The position numbers and the translations under genes are program-made. The notes below the pieces were generated by a model. It was given only the letters and a program-made list of their open reading frames with translations. It had not been told where the DNA came from and searched no databases. 64,000 bases of DNA from Aphanomyces cochlioides (taxonomy: Eukaryota > Oomycota > Saprolegniomycetes > Saprolegniales > Verrucalvaceae). How positions within the stretch are numbered: position 1 is the first letter of the stretch; every line of letters starts with the position of its first letter. Positions 1-9,374 of the stretch are shown piece by piece. The stretch spans positions 496,001 through 560,000 of the forward strand of contig JAHQRK010000020.1 in the NCBI GenBank assembly GCA_019828595.1, read 5' to 3'.

Positions 1-2
1 GA

Positions 3-206
3 ACTGTCATTGATGTGGCTGAATCTGACGATGATGGTGCGTCGTATGATTTATCTTCGTCCGACTCGATTGAAATGACAGTCGACACCGGTCTATATAA
101 GCCCGTAGAGCCAATTACTCTCACGTGTAGACAAGCTTACCCAGTAGGCTTTAATGGTTTTTGTACCTTTCTACATGATTTTGCTATTACAATTCATGCA
201 AGATGA
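3..206 (+). CDS. 3' end of an acidic protein with a SUMO-interaction-like motif (partial)
   Basis: An open frame enters from the left edge and ends in a stop at 204-206. It begins with the residues TVIDVAESDDD, a hydrophobic V-I-x-V core followed by acidic residues, which is the pattern of a SUMO-interaction motif. A second Ser/Asp-rich patch follows (SYDLSSSDS). The last ~30 codons are less protein-like and could instead be intron or UTR, since GT and CAG sequences lie near 127-142. It converges on the neighbouring minus-strand gene, whose product carries the same type of motif. No domain is recognisable and the gene body lies outside the window, so function is unknown. Confidence 0.4.
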   Translation, partial: TVIDVAESDDDGASYDLSSSDSIEMTVDTGLYKPVEPITLTCRQAYPVGFNGFCTFLHDFAITIHAR

Positions 207-214
207 GCGTCTCG

Positions 215-568
215 TTACCGAAGGAGTTCTTGTGTACGACGTAGGACGGGATCCTGTTCCAATTGCTTTCGAATAGCCACATCGTTGCCACCATCTTCTT
301 CGTCATCGGATGATTCTAAGACGAAGACTGGATGGTCCTTATCATCTTCCTCATCTGGCACCACCACAATGTCGTTGGCGCTTGGTGGAACGACAACCTT
401 TCGACGCTTAATTGGCGTTACTTCATTTCTGCGGTCTTCATCTTCGCTGTCGGAGTCGAGCAAGCTCACTACACAGATCACAATAAGCTCATCATATCCA
501 TGTGATTCTGTCGTACACACGGGTTGTGCCACTTGGTATGTTGGGATGTACAGCTCGTCGTCGCTCAT
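215..568 (-). CDS. Small acidic protein with several SUMO-interaction-like motifs
   Basis: Single-exon ORF of 117 codons, taking the ATG at 568 (MSDDELYIP). Three hydrophobic/acidic clusters stand out: ELIVICVV...DSDSEDED, DIVVVPDEEDD and HPVFVLESSDDEED. Each has the V/I-rich core plus acidic tail typical of SUMO-interaction motifs. A basic patch (IKRRKVVV) could act in nuclear targeting. No RING or other catalytic domain is present in this ORF, so it cannot be called a SUMO-targeted ubiquitin ligase. An intron could be hidden near 450-490, where GTGTGTACG and TGTGTAG occur, but the frame is open without it. Real coding status is likely from the codon pattern but not proven. Confidence 0.5.
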   Translation of the reverse strand: MSDDELYIPTYQVAQPVCTTESHGYDELIVICVVSLLDSDSEDEDRRNEVTPIKRRKVVVPPSANDIVVVPDEEDDKDHPVFVLESSDDEEDGGNDVAIRKQLEQDPVLRRTQELLR

Positions 569-718
569 AATGTGCGACACAAGAACCAATGCGTAAAAGA
601 AATATCACTTTAAATGAACGTTCTTTAAAGTGTTCTTTTATTCCTCCAGGTAATTCTTTAAAGTTTTCAAAATATCCGGATAGTGGATTGCTTATTCGGA
701 TTTTCGTTGTTGGTTCGT

Positions 719-1801
719 TCATTCGTCAAAGAGATCTCCACTGTATTCCTCTTCGGCCGATGGCGGCTTTGATTGCAATGAGTCCCTTGGCGAGATCAGA
801 GACGACGAGTCAAGCATCTCTTCGTTCTCTTGCAAGATGACGCTGATCTCATCATCCTTTGGACGAGGCGGGGGAGGCTGGGGCCTTGGTGGTGACGACA
901 CATTGTTTGGCTTTGTTTGTGGAAGTGGTGGGCGAGGGAATATGCAACCTTGAGCAGGCCGAGCCAGAGGTGGCGTGGGATCAAACCCATCGATGCAAAT
1001 GCACATACGATTCCGTGCCACTGGGGCAACATATTCGATATTTTCGTTTGGTAGGGTTCGTGTCGGTGAGTCGTACACTTTGGCAAGGGCCTGCTGTCGA
1101 TGTATCCGCGTAGCTGCCCGAGTTTCCTCTTCTTTGAGCTCTCTGCTTGTTGGTATCGACCAAACAAGCTTGCGATGCATTCGAGCAAGGTGAACATGTC
1201 GTTCGGCGGTATCGGCTGCGTACTGGGCGTTTGTGTAAGTTGGTTTTTGCGCCTTGATGCGCTTTCGATGAAGCTACACCGACGTAAGACGATTGAGTCA
1301 AATGCCTGCTCTTACAGCGTTCTCCTTTGCTATCCGCTTGGCTTCATTGAGACGCGTCTTTTGATATCCATGAACCAGTGTGTAGTCGTTGTGATTGTCG
1401 ATCTTGGGTAGCTGGTTACTGTCCAAGCATGTACCAGGTTTGAAAGAGGATGCTTTTGCTGGTTTTGATAGCATAATGTGCGCCATTTTCTCCTATCATG
1501 GACATGGATTCAACACTCAATAGATGAGGCAGTGGATTGCACCATGAGAAGATGATTATCGTGGTCAATTGTTGCTTTTCGAGCTACCAAATACATGTAA
1601 GCCAGTCCTTGTGAAGCTCATACCTTTCATTTGAGTGTGTTTCTTGGCGTTGAATTGGAGATGGGCAAAGGTTCGTGGTGGCGAGATGTGGCACAAGCCC
1701 TTGGGTGATTTGATGTTTTCATACAACATATCGACTTGTTGTTTGATCTCTCGCCTCGCACAGATGACGTTTGCCACGGGCATGATCTGGTTGCTGAACA
1801 T
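719..1801 (-). CDS. CFAP97/hemingway (KIAA1430)-domain protein, probable cilium/flagellum-associated
   Basis: Four exons: 1624-1801, 1543-1583, 1316-1492 and 719-1273 (introns 40, 50 and 42 nt; 316 aa). Splicing creates the family signature: PPRTFAHLQFNAKK, then a helix with IDHDNHLLMEKMAHIM, which matches the P-P-x-x-x-x-H-L...K-K...I-E-R-D-N-x-x-L-L-x-K-M pattern of the KIAA1430 domain. The remaining C-terminal half is Pro/Arg-rich and ends in an acidic tail. Family members are linked to motile cilia and flagella, consistent with a zoospore-forming organism. The frame stays open upstream of the chosen ATG (residues DYLADEYKNRF...) to about 1875, so a further 5' exon is possible; an ATG at 2184 on this strand (MDYEEAHLGGL) is one candidate. 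The 41-nt exon would be missed by many gene finders. Confidence 0.7.
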
Positions 1802-2283
1802 GGTTGCGCCGCGTGCTCCAGTCAGGAATCTATTTTTATATTCGTCTGCTAAATAGTCAACAAATTCACATTGTCAATCGCTCAGATCATATTTGCTGCT
1901 GCAGCTGCTTTACAGCCGAAATTTGTGTGTGTATATTTCCAAGTATCAGTCCTTAGCTGTTGCATTAAACATGCAAAGGCTCTTTCCAAACAATGATCTA
2001 CTGGTATATCCCAAAGCTGTCAATGCTGTCAACCTTCCTTGGCATTACCATCACATCCTCTTTCTTCAAGCTAATACCCTAGAGATCTCCCATACAACTT
2101 GCAATCGATATTCAAGTGCTTCTAACTACGAGAAGCTGTTGAAATCGTGGCCAAACCGCCCAAATGTGCCTCTTCATAATCCATGGTCAACTTTTCACTC
2201 TTATCCGGATATTTGACTTTATCCGGATCATGTTCGGATATGACACTTCATCCGGATGACATGGTATGGTTCAAAAGTGAAAA
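1802..2283. promoter_or_regulatory. Intergenic/divergent promoter region with ATCCGGAT palindromes
   Basis: Lies between the CFAP97-like gene (-) and threonyl-tRNA synthetase (+). It holds three copies of an ATCCGGAT palindrome: TATCCGGATA at 2202-2211, a second at 2221-2228 and a third at 2250-2257, all within 85 nt of the ThrRS start. A plus-strand ORF at 1893-2216 has no recognisable features and is not called. A further 5' exon of the CFAP97-like gene may fall here. Confidence 0.4.
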
Positions 2284-4882
2284 ATGCTGCGCCATATCCA
2301 GCGTTCTCGATGGAAGAGTGTCCAGTCGTGGCATCGAAGCTTTAGCAGTCATGCGTCGTTTAGATTGGAAAAATGGGAGGCCGAGAAAGAGCGACAAAAA
2401 CAGCTAGCCCAAGTTCCAGCCTTGTCGTCTGTAGAATTGATTCTCCCGGCGGTGCAAGACTCTGGAGCGCCAAATTCGTTTGTGACGAAAGCGACCACAC
2501 CGCTTCAAGCCATGGCGAATTTTATCGAAGACTCTGGAGAAAAACTCTTTCCTGTCGTCGGTGCGTCCGTGACTACGCCAGAAAATCAAGAGCGACAAAT
2601 TTGGGATCTGTCACGCCCTTTGCCTGAAAACTGCAAACTTTTCTTGCATCCGTTTGACGACGCGGGCATGAAATCTCTCTTTTGGCACTCGTCGGCACAC
2701 GTTCTTGGTGCTGCATTGGAAGCCAAGTTTGGCGACGATGTGTACTTGTGCGATGGACCAGCTTTACAAGATGGTTTCTTCTATGAAATGTTCCTTGAAA
2801 ACGGTCTAACTCTTTCCGAGAGCGACTTTGCCGATGTTGAAGCTCATATGCAGCGACTGATAAAGCAAAAGGCGCCCTTTGAACGTATGGAAGTTTCTCG
2901 TGACGTTGCCAAGGATCTCTTTAGCTATTCAAAGTTCAAACTCCAAATGCTCGACAATATTCCAGCCACTGAGGCTGTGACGCTTTATCGATGTGGCTCC
3001 TTTGTTGACTTGTGCCGAGGACCTCACTTGCCTCACACCGGTAAGCACATATCTTCTTCTATATCTCGGATGGGATCGAGCACGATCTGGCAAGTCATGC
3101 AGATTGGCACTCGTCTTTGAATCATCCAATATGTAAGATTCTTGCGAACAACTCAAAGATCTCGCAATGATCCAACTGAGCTACACGTGGAACGAAATCA
3201 TTTACTATCGATGAGCTATTGCTCACCCGATTTATTCTAGGTATGCTTCAGGCGTTTGCCTTGACTCGTTGTGGTGCATCCCACTGGAACCATGGTCCTG
3301 AACTGCTCCAGCGCATTTATGGCATTTCATTTCCCGATAAAGCGCGCATGAAGGAGTGGAAGGTTCTTCAAGAAGAGGCCAAGAAACGAGACCATCGGAT
3401 TGTTGGCAAGCAGCAATCTCTCTTTCTCTTCCATCCTTGGAGTCCAGGCAGTTCCTTCATGCTTCCCCACGGCACTCGAATTTTCAATCGCTTGAGCGAA
3501 TTCATCCGACAGGAATACCGCCGCCGTGGATACGACGAAGTGGTCACGCCCTTAATGTTCAAGCAGGTTCTTCAAACTTTCTGATGATTTTTCACCAAAG
3601 ACAGGAATTATGGGAAACCTCTGGCCATTTTGAAAACTACAAGGATGATATGTACTTGGTCACGCCTGGCATGGACCATGACCACAGTCACGATCATGAT
3701 CATGCCCATGAAGAGTCTGAGTTGTTCGGCTTGAAACCCATGAACTGCCCTGGCCATTGCATCATGTTTAAGGAATCCAAAGTGTATTCTTACCGAGAGC
3801 TTCCAGTGCGATTTGCGGACTTTTCGGCGCTTCACCGGTAACAAATCATCGTGGTCAGTGAAACTCAGTAGACTCACTTCAGGAATGAAGCTTCTGGAGC
3901 ACTCACGGGTCTTACTCGTGTTCGTCGCTTCCATCAAGATGATGCCCACATCTTCTGTCGCCCAGATCAAGTATGACTGATGTACAGAAAGAATCTCATA
4001 ATTTCCACAGGTCCAAAGTGAAATTCAATCGTGTTTGGGATTTATTAAGCATGTCTACGGTGTCTTTGGCTTTGATTTCCAGGTACTTATATCTGTGATA
4101 TCATGTTTGTCATGACAACGTGAAGTTGCGATTATCGACGCGCCCAGAGAGCTACATGGGCGAATTGGATTTGTGGGAAACAGCTGAAGCGCAGCTTCAA
4201 ACCGCTTTGGACTCGTTTGACATGCCCTGGACTCTCAACGCTGGTGACGGTGCATTCTATGGCCCCAAGATCGATATTGCAGTTTTTGATGCGCTCAAAC
4301 GCGAGCACCAATGCGGAACGATTCAACTGGTTTGTACAATTTTCTACCTCCCCATTGATTCATGTTCGCTTGTTTAGGATTTTCAATTGCCACTGCGCTT
4401 CAACCTTAAATACGATGGCAGTGACGGCAAAGAACACACTCCAATCATCATTCATCGTGCAGTTCTCGGCTCGATTGAACGTATGATGGCCATTCTGATT
4501 GAACACACCGCGGGCAAATGGCCACTCTGGCTCAATCCCCGTCAGGTATTTCATTATTTTCTTATTGCTTCACATGTTTTATGGCTTCGTCTAGGTTGCT
4601 GTATTGCCTGTGACGGACGATCAACTCGACTACGCCAATAACGTCCACTCAAAATTGCACGACGCCAAGCTGTACGTGGACGTTCTTAGCGGCGGCAAAA
4701 CATTGAACAAGCGCATTCGAGAAGCTCAAGTTGCAGGCTACAATTACGTTTTAGTCGTCGGGGCTCAAGAAGTTGAGTCTAGGCAAGTTGCCGTCCGCAC
4801 CCGCGACAACGTTGTCCAAGGCGCGAGACCTCTCGATGACTTTTTGACGCACGTGTTGCAAGAACAAGCCGAGATGAAGTAA
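2284..4882 (+). CDS. TARS: Threonyl-tRNA synthetase with likely mitochondrial presequence
   Basis: Class II synthetase that charges tRNA-Thr. Eight exons: 2284-3040, 3241-3566, 3605-3837, 3883-3970, 4011-4082, 4126-4329, 4378-4545 and 4595-4882; 711 aa. The N-terminus is Arg/Ser-rich without acidic residues ([16 protein letters not shown]), typical of a mitochondrial targeting peptide. A TGS-like stretch leads into the editing domain [12 protein letters not shown] (~136) and [16 protein letters not shown] (~235). The catalytic core has KPMNCPGHC, motif 2 [10 protein letters not shown] (~455) and motif 3 around [10 protein letters not shown] (~590). Exon 8 is the anticodon-binding domain. Oddities: intron 1 is 200 nt, unlike the ~40 nt norm, and a His/Asp-rich insert (residues ~382-400) sits just before KPMNCPGHC. 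No second ThrRS is in view, so dual targeting cannot be judged. Confidence 0.93.
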
Positions 4883-4895
4883 TGAATAGAACCTT

Positions 4896-6174
4896 TTAGT
4901 TGTCTGGCAATGCGGCCACTACTAATTGATGTAGTGCTCGGTTACCGTCCCATCCACCAAATAGAAACAAATGAGGGCCAACGAGCGCACAGGTGTGCCC
5001 GTAACGATTAGCGACTGCGAGGCCTTGGGATCTTGGGCAACTCCATTCCATTGTCGTACAGTCCAAGACGTGTAAATACTTGGATTTGGATAGCTCTGCC
5101 TTGTACGATTTAGCACTCACATTATCTCCGCTGCGCAGACTCTATCCCATTCGTCAATGACTTCATTGAAAAATCCATCGTACCTGCTCCCGCGCTAGTG
5201 CCTTTGCTGTCTCATTGACAGCCTTGTCGCCCATCGCGATGGGGCTGCGCTCTGTGCCAGACCAGCCACCGACCACATATATCTTGAAACCATCCACGCA
5301 AATCGTATGCCCAAATGTTCCAAGGGGGAAATCCCCTGTCGTCCGGGGACGTGACCAGATCATCGTTTCCGTGTCGAGAGCATAGACGTCGTTAAAATAT
5401 TCTCCCGAAAGATCCCCCGATGCTTTGAGTGCATACCTGGGAAAGAGGAATAAACATTGAGCGATTCATTATGGCCATACCCTCCAAAGACGAGAATTCG
5501 ACCATCGTCGAGGAGAGCCATCTGGTGGCCTTGGCGTGGTGGAGGGGGCGTCCCAGTGACTTTGGGTTTAATCCACGCAAACGATTCCGTATCAAAGACC
5601 CAGAGATCCTTAAACGTTTTGCTCGATCCGTCCCATCTGTACAGTTCAAGTCAAACACAGCAACGGAGTCTATGACGACGTACCCTCCAGAGATGACGAT
5701 CTTTGTCCCGACGGCCACATCAGCATGTCCAAAGCGCTCAGAGGGAGATTCTGTCGTCCATGTCACGCTGTACCAATGCCAGGATTCGAGATCCAAATAA
5801 TGCATATCTCGAAAAAGAGTGCCTTTTCCCCCCTTACCACCAAACACAAACATCTTGTTGCCTGCAAAACCTCAAACACGGATCAAAACAAGCAATTGCT
5901 CACCGACGAGAGTGGCTGAATGGTTGTATCTTGGTGCAGGTGGCTTCCCTTGGCATTTTACTTGACACCAAGTTGACGTCTCAAGGTCCAAAGCGTGTGT
6001 GTCGTTGAGGTACACAAAAGCACCATCTCCACCAAAGTAGTGGCCTCCAAAGAGGACGAGGCGTTGGCCAGCTAAGAGCATCGTGTGGCCCCCACGAGCT
6101 GAAGGAGGGAGGCCATCCATTGATGGCGCCGACCACGTGAATATTTGATCGGTGGCGCGCTGCTCCACCGTCAT
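4896..6174 (-). CDS. Kelch-repeat beta-propeller protein
   Basis: Five exons: 5904-6174, 5684-5861, 5481-5636, 5184-5436 and 4896-5141 (introns 42, 47, 44 and 42 nt), 367 aa. Repeated kelch signatures are visible: GGHTMLL...LVLFGG, RYNHSATLVGNKMFVFGG, RFGHADVAVGTKIVISGG, RQGHQMALLDDGRILVFGG, TFGHTICVDGFKIYVVGG and RYGHTCALVGPHLFLFGG. That is six blades, enough for one propeller, with no F-box, BTB or PAS domain attached. The ATG at 6174 is preferred over upstream in-frame codons to 6318, because those would abut the start of the divergent gene at 6336. Kelch propellers act as protein-binding scaffolds; the partner cannot be inferred. Confidence 0.85.
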
Positions 6175-6335
6175 CTTGCCTTTTACGTCCTTTGACAGTT
6201 TCAGAGAAACCACCACCAGCTGAAACCGCCAAGAAAGTGCAAATATAGCCATGCTAAAAATACTTTGAATGCCAACTTGCATTTCTTTCAGATCACTGTT
6301 GCTATGCAAGAACTCCATTACTTCTCGAATTGCTC
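6175..6335. promoter_or_regulatory. Short divergent promoter between kelch and secreted-protein genes
   Basis: The 161 nt between two divergent start codons must serve both genes if the start choices are right. The minus frame stays open through part of it, so the kelch gene could start further upstream and overlap the other gene's promoter. Confidence 0.35.
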
Positions 6336-7508
6336 ATGCCAGTTGTGTGGCCGATGACCCTCTTTCTCGTGCTTGACTTCGTCGCCGGATGCAAGTCAAG
6401 CAACAGCGCTGAGAGCACATTCATTGTGTCCATGGGAGCGTTGGGGATGCTCAGGACGGCAGATTCCGTACTGAGAGCCACCAGCTACCTTCCTCCTTAC
6501 GTTGGCGCATGCCTTGGCTCTGTCAACGCATCCTTCCTCCTCGAGACAATTAGCCCCAGCCTGCGGGAACCAGGCTGTGCCAAAGCCTACGCGACAGCCG
6601 TGACATTACAAGCTGATGTGACTGTTCTTACTTCCAGCACGAGTCAAAACATCTCAAGCAACACAATGTTTTCCACCGTTTGCGCATCTCTCACCGATCT
6701 TGTTCCCTGCTTGGATTATAGCGTGTTTCCCAGTTTGTTGTCAGTTGTTGCCAATGAGTCCTGCTGTTCGCCACTCTTCGACGCTACCACGACAAACTTT
6801 GGAAGCAACTTGACAGCACTCTTGGCGACGTTTCTTCACCACGTTTCAGATGTCATTTGCTCGACTCAATCATTTCCCAATGAGGCAAAACAGCCCACCT
6901 GTGGATCAACATTTGTCGAGAGCTTTCTCGCCCCAGCCGCGAGGGATAACCCGTGGGTTCTTCTAATGAATGCTTTGAACGCGATTCAAATACCAAATGA
7001 TGAAGGTGTCGCTGCCATGTCTGGTTTTGTCTTCCGAAGTACGATCAACATAACGAAGCCGGCCATATTTACGAAGCCATTCCTTCCAGACTCTTGTGTG
7101 CAGCCCGTCGACACACTCTTGACTTGGTTTCGATCCTTTCCCCTGCTCAAGACGCCTTGGTTCGGTCTTCACCTGAGTCAGCTATTTGAAGACAATGATT
7201 GTATGCCAGGCGATGTCGTTCTTGGTCTCCTTGGAGACAGTTATGACCCGTTCTTGACTGGCATTTCCACTTTGATTAATGGGAGCTGCTTTCATCTCGC
7301 TAATGGCTATTCTCAACTTCTCCCCACCATTTCCAAGCTCAATCTTTTCTCAACGTCACTCAAACTATTGACGGTTCCGGCATCAACTATCGTGACGCCA
7401 CAACCGACGCTGTCCACACCAAATGTCCGTAGCACGTCTCCGTCAACTCCCTTCCCATTCACGTTTGGCCTCTTTATCTTCATAGCCGCGATTTGGCATT
7501 TATTATGA
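6336..7508 (+). CDS. Secreted Cys-containing protein, probably GPI-anchored
   Basis: Single exon, 390 aa, ATG at 6336 (the frame extends two codons upstream without an ATG). The N-terminus MPVVWPMTLFLVLDFVAG is a convincing signal peptide. The C-terminus has a Ser/Thr/Pro-rich stretch (PASTIVTPQPTLSTPNVRS) followed by a hydrophobic tail ending at the stop, which is the arrangement of a GPI-attachment signal. The mature part carries about a dozen Cys, including an adjacent pair (ANESCCSPLFD), and many N-glycosylation sequons. It resembles the Cys-paired extracellular proteins common in oomycetes, but I cannot assign it to the elicitins or any named family. Function unknown; cell-surface location inferred. 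Confidence 0.75.
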   Translation: MPVVWPMTLFLVLDFVAGCKSSNSAESTFIVSMGALGMLRTADSVLRATSYLPPYVGACLGSVNASFLLETISPSLREPGCAKAYATAVTLQADVTVLTSSTSQNISSNTMFSTVCASLTDLVPCLDYSVFPSLLSVVANESCCSPLFDATTTNFGSNLTALLATFLHHVSDVICSTQSFPNEAKQPTCGSTFVESFLAPAARDNPWVLLMNALNAIQIPNDEGVAAMSGFVFRSTINITKPAIFTKPFLPDSCVQPVDTLLTWFRSFPLLKTPWFGLHLSQLFEDNDCMPGDVVLGLLGDSYDPFLTGISTLINGSCFHLANGYSQLLPTISKLNLFSTSLKLLTVPASTIVTPQPTLSTPNVRSTSPSTPFPFTFGLFIFIAAIWHLL

Positions 7509-8145
7509 TAAACTGGGCTGTTAGGGTCCTTGTCGTGAATAAAATTGTGATCTTGATTGTTCTCTACATCCCCAACAATGTGACTTTCGTTGTTTTTCAG
7601 CACCTGCTTCAAAAATATCGCTTGCGACAAGTTCGTACGGTCTGAAAGGCGCCGATAAGCGCCATCTTCCTCGTAATATCCATTTCGGATTGATAAGTAA
7701 TGAGACGGATGTTGGATGCAGCCAGACACCATTCTCCCACGAAACCTGCCGAGCTCGGTGTTCAGGAGGTAAATTCAGTCATGGAACTGGCCACCCTTAC
7801 TAGCTTCATTTAGCAGAGCCACGCCGCCTTGTGGAATCAAGTCTCTTTGTCGTCTTGAAATCTGCTTGAGGAAACGGGGCGATTCCGTCCCCATGTTTGT
7901 TGCCCCGATCAGGTTTTTGTTGTCAATGAATCTTGGCACGACGAATAAAAGAAATATTTTGAATCACGACCGCAATTCTTTAAATATTTAAAGACAGGCT
8001 TGCATCAGTTTTATACTACGTTCTTTTAATGTTTTTATCCATTACATATGTCTTTTAAGGTTCTTTAAAGCAAAATGAGGACTGGAAAGTGGCCAATGAC
8101 AGCCATTTGGCTTTAGAAATTTGAGCCCACCCGTCATTTCTCAAG
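7509..8145. other. Intergenic region with TTCTTTAAAG-type repeats
   Basis: No credible gene. AT-rich 7960-8075 contains several copies and variants of a TTCTTTAAAG/TTTAAAGA motif, including the palindrome-like TCTTTAAATATTTAAAGA near 7977. Similar copies occur at ~620-665. The minus ORF at 7313-7732 is mostly antisense to the secreted-protein gene. Confidence 0.4.
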
Positions 8146-9374
8146 ATGAGTTCGTTGAGTCAGTACGGGGCCGTGTCGTTGGACATCAAGAGAGCCCAAG
8201 AACAAGCGGGGCGTCCTGCCCGTTCTGCGGTTGCGCACTCTTTGATTCACCAGCAAGAAGCCGGAGAAGCTCGCTGTTTGCCGGAAGCTGCATCGCAAAA
8301 GGTGCAGCTTGCCATTACCTCGTCGATTGTGATCAACATCATCTTGGCGATTGCAAAAACTTATGCCGCGATTGCGAGTGGCTCCCTTGCTGTGCTTTCG
8401 TCGCTTGTCGACTCGATCTTGGATCTGACATCCCAAGCTCTCTTTTGGTTCTCGGATCGATACATGCACACTCCGAACGAAAATTACCCAGCCGGTCGCC
8501 GTCGTTTGGAACCAATCGCTGTTGTCGTTTCGGCAACATTGATGGGTATGGCTGGTATGTTTGTCCATTCTACTCTTTGATTGATCTCATTATCTCTCTG
8601 CAGCTCTTGAAGTTGTCCAAAAATCCGTCTCGACTCTTATCGAAGGATTTGGTGGCGTTTTGCCAGAGTTGGACATGAGCATCTTGACTGTGTCTGTCTT
8701 GTGCGTCGCTATCGTCGTCAAGTTGATGCTTTGGTTTATTTGCAGTCAAATTGCTCATGTATCTCCCTCCGCTGCTGCCTTGGCCCAGGTTTGCTTCCAT
8801 GCGACTTAAGTTTTTATGAAATGTGGTCCAGGATCATCGCAACGACGTCTTTAGCAACGGTGTGGCTGTCATCACATCGCTCGTGGCGCACTACCACTCC
8901 AAGCTCTGGTATTTCGATCCTGTCGGTGCTATTGCCATTTCGATCTACATTACCTTGAGTTGGGTGGCCACTGGAAAGGAACAAGTCGAGCGTCTTGTCG
9001 GATTGCGTACGTTTGAGATGAAAATTCTTCCCTAATGTTTTTGAGCAGAGGCTGACCAAGACTTTATCGACCGCGTTCGTGCCATTGCTGATGCACACCA
9101 TCCACAGCTCAAGAGTGATATCATTCGAGCTTACCACTTTGGGAACAACTTTTTGGTACGACTAGCTCTTTCGGTTTCAGTTTTCACACTCGACTAGGTC
9201 GAACTCGAAGTTGTCTTGCCCAAGGATATGAGTGTCCAAGAATCCCACGACATCAGCTTGGCTCTTCAAATCAAGGTGGAAGCTCTGGATGAAGTCGAAC
9301 GTGCCTTTGTCCATGTGGACTATCAAGCGCGCGACTATGATGAACACAAGGATCCAACCATTCGCCACGACTAA
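8146..9374 (+). CDS. Cation diffusion facilitator, Mn-type (MTP8-11-like)
   Basis: Five exons: 8146-8554, 8604-8788, 8832-9006, 9049-9155 and 9198-9374; 350 aa. Predicted to export divalent metal from the cytosol in exchange for protons. The membrane part runs from ~residue 52, with TM2 carrying SLVDSILDL and TM5 carrying DHRNDVFSN. Both contain D-x-x-x-D, the pair associated with the Mn-transporting CDF group, whereas Zn transporters usually have H-x-x-x-D. The C-terminal cytosolic domain (EVVLPKDMSVQESHDI...) is the usual CDF dimerisation fold. The length fits the family. Substrate is inferred from motif only. It could sit in vacuolar, Golgi or plasma membrane; no sorting signal is evident. 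Confidence 0.9.

Noticed and set aside
1893..2216. Plus-strand 107-aa ORF
   Set aside because: No recognisable feature and it overlaps the likely promoter and 5' region of flanking genes.
3120..3240. A functional tRNA gene on the minus strand inside ThrRS intron 1
   Set aside because: Only the D-arm string is convincing. Acceptor, anticodon and T-arm pairing are not present.
6175..6318. Kelch protein starting at 6318
   Set aside because: It would leave 17 nt to the divergent ATG at 6336, and the extra residues add no kelch sequence. Kept as an alternative only.
8134..8568. Minus-strand 144-aa ORF opposite the CDF gene
   Set aside because: Fully antisense to a well-supported transporter exon; no domain.
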